Part shown: piece after piece, positions 35,052 to 48,200 of the stretch
Position numbering within the stretch: the stretch's first letter is position 1
Layout of the letters: each line of letters opens with the position of its first letter
Assembly: GCA_036971475.1 (NCBI GenBank)
Contig: JBAIZL010000007.1
Coordinates: 33,728,002-33,792,001, forward strand
Source of the DNA: Prosapia bicincta
Lineage: Eukaryota; Arthropoda; Insecta; Hemiptera; Cercopidae
Direction of reading: 5' to 3'
DNA: 64,000 bases
Position numbers and translations under genes: made by a program
Notes under the pieces: generated by a model
Databases searched by the model: none
Seen by the model: only the letters and a program-made list of their open reading frames with translations
What the model was told of the DNA's origin: nothing

Positions 35052-37431
35052 CTGAAAAAAAACAAGAAATAATTTAAGAATTCAAAAATTGTTTATTTTA
35101 AAAATACCATTATAGTATTTTGATTAAATTTTAGATCTAATAATTAGCAAACAAATGTATTTTTAAAGTTGAAGTGTTTGTTAAATTATAGTGAAAATTA
35201 ATTCAGATTTTTCTGTAACATAGCTCTCAACAGCTACCCACAAATTCAAGTAAGATTCTGGTAAAAGTATATTAAAGTGTAAGTGCCAAGGGAGTACAAG
35301 AAACCCTATCAATGGTGTAAAAATTGCTAAGTGAAAAAAATCTAGTAGGAAATTACTACAACGCAAAGTTTAAGAATGATTAATTATATTCTATCGTAGG
35401 TTGTTGGGGTGTTAAATCCTTGTAAAGCAAACAGAATGCCATCCTGAAAAAAACAAGAAATAATTTGAGAAATCAAAAATTGTTTATTTTAAAAAATACC
35501 ATTATAGTATTTTGATTAAATTTTAGATCTAATAATTAGCAAACAAATGTATTTAAAACTTGAAGTGTTTGTTAAATTATAGTGAAAATTAATTCAGATT
35601 TTTCTGTAACATAGCTACCCACAAGATTCTGGTAAAAGTATATTAAAGTGTACAGTGCCGGCAAAAAGTTTAGGGACAGGCGAAAAAAGTACAACTTTTA
35701 GCTTTAAGTCAATTCATTTATACAAAAAATGAAAGTCAAATTGAAAATTTGAGAAAAAAAAAGAAACTATGAACTTAATAGTCTATTGGCCCGCCTTTGG
35801 CCTTGTAGCAGCTTTTTACATGGTCTGGCATCGTGTCAATGAGCTTTCTGCACTCTTCCTTGCTGATGTCTTTCCAGAGTTGAGCGATCATTAGCTTGAG
35901 CTCGTTCTTGTTGGTAGGCTTCTTTTTGGCCAACCGCATACCCATAGTATTCCATATGTTTTCAATGATATTCAAATCAGGGCTTCGGGCTGGCCAAGGG
36001 AGAATTTCTACATCTTGATCGCGAAACCATGCCATGGTTTAACGGGATTTATGGCAGGGGGCATTGTCTTGCTGAAAAATGAAATTTTCACCAAGCAACC
36101 TTGCAGCTGAGGGAAGCATTACTTCTTCCATGATCTTGCAGTAAGATGTGCTGTTGACTGAGCCTTCAACAGCTGCTATTAAGCAGCTTGCGATCTTGGC
36201 GAGGTGTCGTCTTACGGGGACGTCCGCATCTAGGCGCATCGATGACAGTACCCGTCTTCTTAAATTTATTCACAGTGTTCTCAACACAAGTCTTAGAAAC
36301 GTTCAATGCATGTCCAGTTGCTCTGTACGTCATGCCGGTCTTATGCATACCAACAATTTGCCACCTAACTTCAACAGTCACAGATGAACGACCCATGTTT
36401 TTGGGAATCAACCCTAGAAAAGCGCACTGAACAAGTAGGGTTATGTCAGCACAACTGAGGAACGTCTGAACAACAACAGATTCACGCGCACATGTCCACC
36501 CGCCCCGCCATGACGCGAGGAACACAACGGTACAGTCAGTTCCGCTCCAAGTGGCTCCGTTCACTAGATATTCACTATTGAAATGTGAGAATTTTATGCT
36601 GACAAATCTGAAAATCTAAAGCAAAGTTAACCTGGTACCAAATGAGAGGTGATTTTTTGTAAATAATAAATAATGCATATTTACATTCTAAATGTTATGC
36701 TAAACATTTGTACAAAGTATCATTTGAATCAGATGTGTATTTTTTTTATTATACATTTTTAATTGGAAAAAACAGGGGTTTCCTCAAAAATTTTAAAATG
36801 GTTAAAACATTTATAATTTGCCAACCCTTACTTATAAATGAATGAAAATTTCAGGAAAATCGTAACTTTTCATGCCCAATTCATTGATAAGTTACTAATA
36901 TATGATAGGCAGAAAGTTTTAGGACAATAGCAAAAACACATAAATGTAGGGGTGTCCCTAAACTTTTTGCCGGCACTGTAAGTGCCAAGGGAGTACAAGA
37001 AACCCGTGTTTCTATTATAAACAAGTAACATAAACAAATATTTTTAAAGTCAATTCCTACTTGGGTCAACAATGACAAATTTATTTTAGTTACTTTTTAT
37101 TAAATTATTACAATTAAAACAAATAAAGTAACATTACCTATGCGTTAAAACAACTGGTCTACCACATAACCTATAAACAGCTGTTCTATGAAATCATATG
37201 CTATCACTTATTTTAAGCCAAATAGGAAAAAATAGCTATATTGCATACCTTGCCTCTTTTGTAAAAGTTTGTCTCCCATATAAAACTAAAATTTATTTAT
37301 TAAATTTAATTAATGAATTAATATTTGAAAAAACTGTATTGTCATCAATTTTTATCCACTAAAAGTTTAAGAAAATGTATTTGAATTTGATTGGATTATT
37401 AAAGAGTATTTTATTAACGATTGAAAATTTG

Positions 37432-37492
<61 letters not shown>

Positions 37493-38828
37493 GTTAATAT
37501 ATTACTATGTAAGTAATTTTATCCACCATTAAGTGCAATAATTTTACCTTGAGTGATGAGGCACCTTTCGGTCAATTGACCATTGTCGAATCACTCTGAG
37601 TGATTCGACAATGGTCAATTGACCGAAAGGTGCCTCATCACTCAAGGTAAAATTATTGCACTTAATGGTGGATAAAATTACTTACATAGTAATATATTAA
37701 CTTCATAAAGTCAGTGCAACGGAAAAACAATGGATAACGTTAAATATCAAGAAAATATATATATATATAAATATATATAGTTTTGGTTGGTAAAGATTAT
37801 TTAGATTTTTTGGACTAGGAGACTGACAGACTTACCTTGGTAAGTTGTTTACCTTGGTAAATCTACAACAGCCATCACCTTTTTGGATGTAGAGGTAACA
37901 CTCCAGAATGGAAATATCAAAACAGGAATTCACATCAAACCGACAAACCACCTACAATATCTCCATTTCGACAGCAACCACCCAATAAACATAAAACGAT
38001 CCATTCCATACAGTCAAGCAATCAGGGGTAAAAGAATCTGTTCGAATGATAGGGAATTGGAAGATTTTAATAGAAAGATATTAACAGCCTTCCAGAGAAG
38101 AGGATACCCAAAAAAACTCACTGAAAACCAAATTCATTCAGCACAATCCTCGGTTCACCATAAACCACAAAAAGAACAAAATAAACTGTCTTTAATAACA
38201 GACTACCATCCTGGTCTACATAAACTCAACAAGATATTGAAAGATGGCTTCAAAATTCTTCAAGCTTCCGTCCACACCAAAAATCTTTTCACCGATCCAC
38301 CGCAAATTTGGTACAAGCAACCTCCCAACTTGAAAAACATCCTAGTACATCCTAAACTACCAGATCCTGATGCAAAGAAACCACACAAACTTCCTCATGG
38401 CTCCTTCCCATGCAATAGACCTAGATGCAAGACGTGCCCAATACACCCCTCAGCAAATAGTTTCAACAGCCAAACAACAAAAATGGTCTTCAAAATACAG
38501 GGTCATCATAATTGTACATCGAAAAATGTCATATACCAGCTACAATGTAAACTTTGCTCAGCACAGTACATAGGCCTGACCACGGATGGTTTGAATATCA
38601 GAATGAATGGCCACAGACATGATGTTAAAATTATGAATATGGATAGACCAACAGCTCAACATGCTGCGAGTCACAACATCACAACTTTTGATGACTGCTA
38701 TACCACAAAAATAATTAAATCACTCCCCCCTGATTGCAATCCCTCAGAACTGAGAAGGTGGGAACTATCATACCAGTGGTATACCAAATCCAGAGAATCC
38801 CCTAACCTCAACATCAGATAAACCCATT

Positions 38829-38860
<32 letters not shown>

Positions 38861-38930
38861 CCCCCTAATAGCCTTATCTCTTTTCCCCTGACAGACTTAT
38901 ATAAACTATAATCACTCATATGCTCATGGA

Positions 38931-38984
<54 letters not shown>

Positions 38985-39137
38985 TTAATCTGTGACATCT
39001 GATTTCTACTCTACACAATCTGTGATTACAACTTGTATTTATTTCATTCTCTCATATTTCTTTTTGTGTTTTCTCTTCGATTGACAAAGACCACTGTGTG
39101 GTTGAAATATATCATTGTTTAAGTGCTTTTATGCAAA

Positions 39138-39217
<80 letters not shown>

Positions 39218-42200
39218 AAAACAACACAGGTTATTCAAATACAAGAATATTTATTATTTGTAGAATTTATTATTATTAACTAGAAATCCTAATTTTTGAG
39301 ATTCGGATTTGCGAGGTTGCACTGTATTTTAAATATCTATATATGGAGGTTATTTTTTCCAAAGTAACTAAAACTATTAATCAGTACAATATCTTGGATT
39401 TAAAATAATAAATATTCTTGTATTTGAATAACCTGTGTTGTTTTAAATTATTAAACAAGAAAACGTATGGATTTAAAATAATAAATATTCTTGTATTTGA
39501 ATAACCTGTGTTGTTTTAAATTATTAAACAAGAAAACGTATTTTATATTTATATATATATATATCGCAATATGTATTCTTGTATATTAATAAAGAACTAA
39601 GTCAAAATACAAATACAAGAATTATAATTGAATTTACAATTCAAAGCTTTTCGTTGGCTAACAGTACTAACATCATCAGGAATATTAAACAATTAAAATT
39701 AACATATGTGCAAATTAGATCAAATAAATAGCTATGTCAAACCAATTACAATGTTGTTAAACTTTTATTTTGCTGCCCTAACATTACAAACACTGAATAT
39801 TGTATCAAATTTAGATTTTAGAAACAAAGGCCTAAGAATGAATATTTATGAGGCTTAGAAATACATAAACGTAATACTAATAATGAGTTGATAAATGAAC
39901 AAATACAAGTTATATATATAAGGAAAGTGTGAACTAATAGGAATTGAAAAAATATTCATAATAAGAAATATAAATATATGAAACTAAATATTAAAAGTTT
40001 CTTTTTCTATTACTTGTAGGTAACTTTACTGTTGTTTTAAACGACTATTAATCCATCTTTTGCACATACTCTAACCAGCAAGTGAGAGATCATACTTATG
40101 CTTAATAGTGTAGCTTCTTTCTATTTTATTAGTTATGGGATCATCTCATTATATTTTTCTTCTTCTACTTCTATTGTTAGTTGGTTCTATCTGGCATATA
40201 CAATTAACATCTGTCGCGTATTGTTGATATCTAATAATACTAATATTTATTGCCCGCACTCCATTGTAATGCTTACTGATTCTTACTTACTGATTCTTTT
40301 GTTGGCTTTATATAGAATTAAATTTCTGCTGGTTTTTCTAATTATCTTGAAGTTCATGCTGTTTCTGATCTTGTCTAGATTCTTTTCGTGATGACAATCT
40401 ATCTGATCTATATAAACTTGGCTCTGAATATTATTCTGCCATTGTTACAGCTTTGGTTAGATAATTTCTGGATTTAAGTTCAATAATGGTCTTTAATGAT
40501 TTCTATTATTTTGTAGATTATCTTTGACCAAATTATGTTGAAAAGTAAGGGTCTAATGGAGCCCTAATACTAATAACTGTAAATTACAATAAACCTCTCA
40601 ATTATCTACATCACAATGAATAATACATAATTGCACGATAGGCCGTTTCTAAAGGACTCTTGATATTTGCTGTTGTTATTGCTGATTCTATGCTATATTT
40701 TTGTCAACTTCAAATATTGAGCTTTAAATTTGCAATAGAGTCTCAAAACTTCGAGCTTCCGTTAAATTCGATCGTATTTCTTTAGCCTATTTTATCATTT
40801 TGATAAAAAATGAGTCAGGCATCCAAGAAATCTTCCTATAAAGTTCTATAAACTTATTTAGTTTATTTTTAATTACCTATGTATTGGGGTTCATTAAAAC
40901 TCCAATTCCAAATACTGGAACGCATTTCCATGTAATCTGAGGGGGGTCTCAGTCCCGAAATCCTCGAGTTATTGAGACTCTACTATATTTTTCAATTCTT
41001 TCTATTAGTTCACACTTTTCTTATTTATGTCTTGTACAAATTTTCAATCGTTAAAAAATACTTTTTATTCTTCCACTCAAGTTCAAATACATTTTTTAAA
41101 ACTTGCAGTGCATGACAATTGATGTTAATATAATGTTCTTTTGAATAATAATTAATTCATTAATTAAATTTAATGAATTAATTTTAGTTTTATATGGGAA
41201 AAAAACTTTTCACAAAAGGGGCAAATTATGGAATATAGTTATTTCGTCTTATTTGGCTTGAAATAAGTGATACTATATGATTTTATAAAATAGCTGATTT
41301 TATATTACAGGTTATGTGGTAGAACAGCTGTTTTAACACATAGGTTATGTTACTTTATTTATACTAATTGTAATAATTTAATAAAAAGTAACTAAAATAA
41401 AATTTGTCTTTGTTGACCAAAGTAGGAATTGACTCTATTTTTTCCCATATTACTTGTTTTCTGTATATTATAATGTATAATTTACTTTGAATAAAATACA
41501 CTCAGTGTGTGTTTTGCATTCAACTTATGAGTAATCATTTCTGCCCATAACATAAATTAGCTCATCCTATAAAGTAACATTTCCTAAACCACATTCACGC
41601 CTTTTATTAATCTTACCCTGACTAGATATGGTAAATCCACCCAGAAATCATAGTTAGGAATCATTTCCTTTCCTTCTGCTCCTCTAAGATATTTCAGTGC
41701 AAGCATACCCCCACCAAAGTAAACCAAAATAAACACCAATAGGAGTATAACTAAAACTGAACCTGTAGATAGCCCTGAACCTACATCTCCAGCCATCTGT
41801 GGACAAGTAGCGTTTGATGAGGAAGTCCAAAACAGTTCCTAAATAATGAAAAAAAATATTAGGTTAAGTTTACTTTTTTATTAAAATTATCTAATTTCAA
41901 GTCTCGACTAAAACCTGATCCTACAAAGTATTCTTGGAATTTATGTTTTTGTAATATAATTTTTGTTTCAATTCAGAACATTTTTGCTAATTTAATTAAT
42001 CAATAAAAGCAAGTGAATTTATTTCTTCTTAACATATGTTGTATAGTCTACTCCTTGGTGAAATGCAATCACATATTTCTATACTTTATAATTATTTATC
42101 TGTTCCTTCAAATTGACACTATTACAATTATCAGCTGATTTATTCTTAATATTTAATCTCATTATTATGTATTATTTATGTGTTTATTATTTCATTTTTA

Positions 42201-45200
42201 TATTTTAAAATTTATTTTTATTTTACAAAATATTTAGTACTTTTTTTAATGTTGTCGGGGCCAGTGTTTATTGCCACAAAAAATTAAGTAAAGCGTAGTG
42301 TAATTACGATATATCAAGCAAAATTTAAGACTGCTATTTACAATGATTGATGATTTTTTTTCGAATTGCCAATGAAGTAACTACGCGGTGTGTTCAAAAA
42401 ATACCCGGAATTTTCGTTTTTTTGAAAAAAATATTTATTCATCTACATCGATATTGTCCCATTCAAAGTAGTCCCCACTAGATATTACGCACTTATGCCA
42501 GCGCTTTTTCCAATTCTCAAAACACTTCTGGAACTCAATCTTTGGGATAGCTTTGAACTCTTTCAGCGATGCACTTTTAATGTCATCTATTGTTGTGAAA
42601 CGACAACCCTTTAAGGTTTTATTTTCTTTTTGGAAAAAGGAAAAAAGTCACAAGGGGCCATGTCTGGAGAATATGGAGGTTGGGGCATCATTACAGTGTT
42701 ATTTTTTGCCAAAAAATCACGAACAAGCAGCGATGTGTGAGCCGGTGCATTATTGTGATGCGCAAAAGTCATGAATTGTTTTGCCACAAATTCGGACGTT
42801 TTCTTCGCACTGCTTCATGCAAACGGCGTTGAACTTGTAGATAGTACACTTTATTGATCGTTTTACCTTGTGGCAAGAATTCATGAAGCACTATGCCATT
42901 AAAATCAAAGAACACAGTAAGCATAACCTTAACGTTCGACTGCACTTGCCGAGCCTTATTTGGTCTTGGAGAGCCAGAATGCTTCCACTGGGATGATTCA
43001 GTTTTCGTTTCGACATCATATCCTTAAACCCATGTTTTGTCGCCTGTTATAATACGTTTCAGTAATTCTGCATCGTCGCTGACTTCATTTAGTGATTCCT
43101 GAGTAACTTCCATTCGCCGCTGATTTTGTTCAAAATTTAACAATTTTGGGTCAAATTTTGCTGCCATGCGTTTTATACCCAAAATGTTCTCAAAAATGTC
43201 ATGGCATGAGCCAATCGATATGCCAACAACATCAGCGACTTCTCTGATTGTGAATCGGCGATCATTCATAATTATTGCTTCCACTTTTTCCACGTTTTCA
43301 TCGGTTGTTGATGTGCTGGGGCGTTCGTCATCGTCAACGTCTTTGCGGCCATTTCGGAAACGTTTATACCACTCGTAAATACTTGTTATTTTCATAGCAG
43401 ACTCACCTTTGTTAACATTTCGCACACTTTGTTACACTTTATTTAATTTTGTACGCAAAACTTAAATTCTTTGATCCATTTTTTTTAACAATCGAAAATC
43501 ACCGAGCTCATGAAAACACGTCTAACCTTAGCGGTTGCCACAGATAAAGTAAACAATGAGTACAGCTGAAAATTTTGTCATATTTCAGGGGCATGTATAC
43601 CAACACAATAAAAAAAAATTTTGACAATCAAACTCTCCAAACACGCAAAATTTAAACATTCCTGGTATTTTTTTAACACACCTCGTATTTTTTTGTGAAC
43701 AATTAAAACTTTTTTATATATGCTAATGACAGATCACAGACAATTTTGATTTTTTAAACACTCATGTTTCGAATTTCTTTCCGAAATTCCTTTTCAAGAG
43801 CTCCGTTTTAATTAAACAATTACACAACATAACTTACGATTTATAAAATACATAACATTATATAAAACATAATAAAAATCAACAAATTACAAAACTCTTA
43901 ATAAATATCCATTTACAAGTCAAAATTTTTTCTATCACAATCAGTTGTGATAAAATGTTTTATAAAATAAAATTTACTTACAAATAATTTGTCTCCTGTT
44001 TTTGTTGCAGTTATGTTATCTTTTACACCTTGAACACACTTTAAATGCAGAAGTGTTTGTCTGAAAGTATTAAAAATCACTCTAAATGCATTCTGTGAAG
44101 AAAGGACAAATTTATAAGTAGGCAATATTTATTGCTAAGGATAATGGAAATGCAACATTTACATAGAGGTATAATGTGTGTTTGGAGAATAAGTGTCATT
44201 TCATTACATGACTTACTATTCTTCATTCACGGGTTGTCTGCAGAAACACTGATTTATAGTCAAAGCAGAAAATATATTTAGCGATTTTTATCTATTCAAA
44301 TAATTTCAATATTTTGAAATATTGTACAATATCAAGAGCACAGTGGTACAATATACTACAGTAAAACTATTGGAAAGAACCCCAATGTAGCAGAACATGT
44401 CCTTAATAATCAGGATGAATTCGATAAAAATGTTATTTTAGCTAAATGTATCAACTCAAAAACGTTACTTAATAGGTATGAAAGTATTTTTATAGTCAAA
44501 TCAAATTGTAAATGAATGAATGCAGATAAAGGGCTTATCCCTAACTCACCTTTATATTCTTTACTTAAATAGCCTTTTTTCAAATATGATGCATTCATTT
44601 AATTGATTTTTATTTTATTTATTGTCATTAGCTGTAGTTTTATTACATATGTATTATTATAGTGTACTTTTTAACATAGCCTATTTGGTTCAAGATGGCC
44701 AATTGTTATTTGTTGATCGAGGGCAGAGAGGGGGCGAAGCTTACTTCACGCCTATATATAGCGACCACAGAGAACGATTGGTCTCACTCTAGTTTGTAAC
44801 TTCTTGTTTGCTAGATTGTAATTTTGTAATAAGACCCTCTGATGATGATAACATGGTCATTGAAATGTACATAAGGGTTTAATCTTAAATAATTTGTTTT
44901 ATTTGTTATTGTTTATTATTTTTGTGGCATTGGGGTTCATTCCAATATTTTCATTGTAATTTTCAAATATTATTTAAAACTATTAATTAAAGACAAAATT
45001 TTAACATAGTTAAACAACTAAAACCTGTTTAAATGCAGTATTTTGGATCGTTTTATGGGCAAAGATAAGTTTCAAGAATTAAAGATGTAGTTGTTAATTT
45101 CAGAGAGCTATATACTGTAGTTGTAATTTGATCAATTGGACCAAAGATCAGAAAAAGGAAGGAGTTAAGGTGAAAACACAATAATTTTAATATCGAAATC

Positions 45201-48200
45201 TAACTTTCAAAAAAATAGTACCGAGGAAGCACAACTGCAGCATTCCTAGCAGCAAAAATACGAGGCTGAAGAATTCGTTAGACGAAAACGTTTCCTCCAA
45301 GTGTAAGTTAACAATTTAACAACCTTTAGTTAACAAAAAGTCTGGTCGCAAGTAATAGCAAAAGTGTAATAAGTGATCGAAATCTTGTTACTGTTCATGA
45401 GAAGCTGGTTGTTAATAACTTATTACACTTTTGCTATTACTTGCGACAAGACTTTTTGTTAACTAAAGGTTGTTAAATTGTTAAGTTACACTTGGAGGAA
45501 ACGTTTTCGTCTTACGAATTCTTCAGCCTCGTATTTTTGACGCTAGGAATGCTGCTGTGCTTTCTTGGTACCATTTTTTGAAAGTTAGAAGTGATGTGAT
45601 CGAAGAGTATGTGTGATCTGTGCCATGATGTTCATTTAGGATATCATTTTTATGTGTGTTGCTATGTCTAAGTGTAAGTTAACAATTTAACAACCTTTAG
45701 TTAACAAAAAGTCAGGTCGCATGTAATAGCAAAAGTGTAATAAGTAATAATTTTAACATTACAGATATAGATAAAAAGTGGACCTAAAAGTTATTAGTTA
45801 GTAACTTTGTCAACTTGTTTCAAATTTACACTTATGACAAAAAAAATGAAGTGGAAAATGGAATCTGAAATAATGTTCTAGATTAGATCATGCATACTGG
45901 GTGAGTACTTCATTGTACTTTTTTTTAATTTGTAAATAAGAAAAACTATATAAAAAGTCTCTCAGGCGAAATGTAAAAAAATACTACCAAATGAAAAATA
46001 AAATTTTTGAATTATATTTGCAATCTGAAAATAATTAAAAACTGATCCCATAATTGGCAAACTAATCATCAGTAATACAGATGGTACATAGTATGTTGAA
46101 AAGCATCCATAAGAAGAAACGAGTTAATGGGTTTGTTGCTGTCTGAAATTGGTTGTAAAAGTCTGTTGCTGCCAATAAATAACATATAAAAGTTGCTTGT
46201 TGCAACCATCCTGGATAAATAATAAGTAGTTATTGGGTAACTGAGTGAAAACTTTTAACTTACTTTCTGGCAAGTTTTGAAACAATTGACAAAGCCAACC
46301 AGCTGCTAATAACTTGAGTTTCGGTTGATCACTACTACAGTTGCTTGTAGGCTTCGTCAATGAAACAATTGTTTCTAAACGCGTCAGAAAATAAGTTTAA
46401 AGTATTCACTCTGTAACGCAATAATGAAATAACATATGTTCATACCAGCAGTTTAGTAAAGCCACACCAAGGTCTAAATTACCCTATTTGTAATTTCTAA
46501 TACAACAAATTCACTATTACTAACACTTGCAACAGCAATAACTCACTCAAATATGACAGAAAAAAAACCTTAAACTTTATATGTAAATAACAAACAGTAC
46601 TAGATTAAATAATTTAATAAATAATAAGTCCCAAAAAAAGAAAAAAATGGCGCAAAATGATTGTTGACAGTTAAAATTGGTTCAACAAATCATAGTAATA
46701 ACGACACATACACTTCAACAGCACAACCTAAAGCCTTTATCAACAACACCTTTGGTGGTACTAAACTGCATCTGAGCATTAAGGAATGCTCTGTGAACGT
46801 GTTAAATTTGGATGGTTCTACTCCAAAATGTACATAAAGTTTAAAATAAATGAAAAGTTACTTGTGGTATACAAGTTTTATTTATTTAAATTAAAGAAAC
46901 ATAGTGTTCTAGGTGTTCAAAAACCAAATTTATGAGTAAAAATACAAATAGGGCATAATTAAAATCTATTTCATTATCCTTTTGACTTGGTTTCAATTCT
47001 GATGCTAATTGCAAATAGGTTTAGCGAGGTAGCCAGTTATTTTCAAATTTGTATAAGAGGTGTATAGAAATTAATAAAGTTGGTTGTTGTAATCATCTTG
47101 AATTCACTGAATAAATCATAAATAATTATTGTATAACTGAGTGACAACTTTGAACTTAGTTGCTGACCCTTTTTGAAACAATTTTTTCATTGACGAAACC
47201 AACCCGTTACTTATGGTAGTATGTTTTTGGGATATAAGTTGTATTAAGGGAATAAGTTTAATTCTTTGTTTAGTAGTGTTAATTCATTTATATTAAACTT
47301 GATGTTTGTGGTGTTAATTGCTTGGACGAGAAGGATTGGTAGTGTAGAAAGTGAAACTGTTGTGAGTTGAGAGGTTCTGTAGGTATATTCTTGGTTTGTT
47401 TCTAATAATCTGTTGTTTGTGTATATAATCATCGGTGTATTGAATAATTTCTTTGAGCTCAGTGTGGTGTAGTATTGTGATGAGATTTTGGTATAGTTTG
47501 TATGAGGTGTGGTTAACTTCATCTTTTTTAGTTCATGTATAATAGATATTTTCTGTCCTTGTATTATTTTTTTTTTGCAGGAGGTGTAATTTTTTTGAAA
47601 AGTATCAGGAAGTAAGTTAGAAGTTTTCCCTCAGTAACACAATAATTTCTTAGAAGAAATTAATAGTCTAGATCAGCGGTTCCCAACTGGTGAGTCGCGG
47701 AGAGGTTTTAGACAGGTCTCAACTCAATTGTGAAACTAACACCAACCAAAAACTAAACCATCAGAAAAATTTAACCAAATCATGTATTTTCTTAGCCAAA
47801 GTTCTGTAAAGCAATAAAAATTAAAATGCACAAACATTTATTGTAAATAAATTATATACATAAAAAAGGAATACAATGCAAATAATGATTTTTACTCCAC
47901 TATTGACCGTTGAACCGTGGAGATATTCCAATAAGGACAGGTGAGTCGCCAGCTGAATAAGGTTGTGAACCATTGGTCTAGATAATTATTATTCAATTTA
48001 TCTAAATTATTTCATAATTTTAAAAGAAAACTGAATTTAAATTAACTTATACCTGCTCTCCTCAGAAGTATACCTAACAGATACTTCTTGTGTACTGTCT
48101 ATTGAAAGAAATTCCCCCGCTGTTGCTTTTCCCAAGACTAGAGATTTACTGACATTGTTTTCAGAATACTGAAAACATATCTGAAAATATTAATAGCAAA

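Larger units (their letters stand above)
34913..37003. repeat. Tandem duplication carrying the M6PR last exon; right unit split by a Tc1 element
   Basis: Unit 1 is about 34913-35305. Unit 2 starts at 35306 and, once the Tc1 element (35653-36978) is removed, ends near 37003. Both start CTATCAATGGTGTAAAAA and end AGTGCCAAGGGAGTACAAG then AAACCC. The offset at GGTGTAAAA is 393 bp. Unit 2 has lost ~20 bp near the CATAGCT-ACCCACAA segment. Confidence 0.9.
37490..38860 (+). mobile_element. Penelope-like element, 3' part with inverted terminal arms
   Basis: Two inverted terminal arms (37490-37594 and 37597-37745, centre ~37596) precede RT-endonuclease coding DNA that ends at 38821 and is followed by poly-T and (TA)n. 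The arms carry the GTGATTCGACAATGGTCA..CCGAAAGGTGCC end also found at 18.9-19.5 kb. Confidence 0.8.

Noticed and set aside
38698..39018. Minus frame with poly-Lys and Ile-Tyr runs
   Set aside because: It is produced by the poly-T and (TA)n tracts next to the PLE.
40098..40391. 97-codon hydrophobic plus frame
   Set aside because: T-rich DNA gives Leu/Phe/Ile-rich frames by chance; no start context, splice site or homologue.
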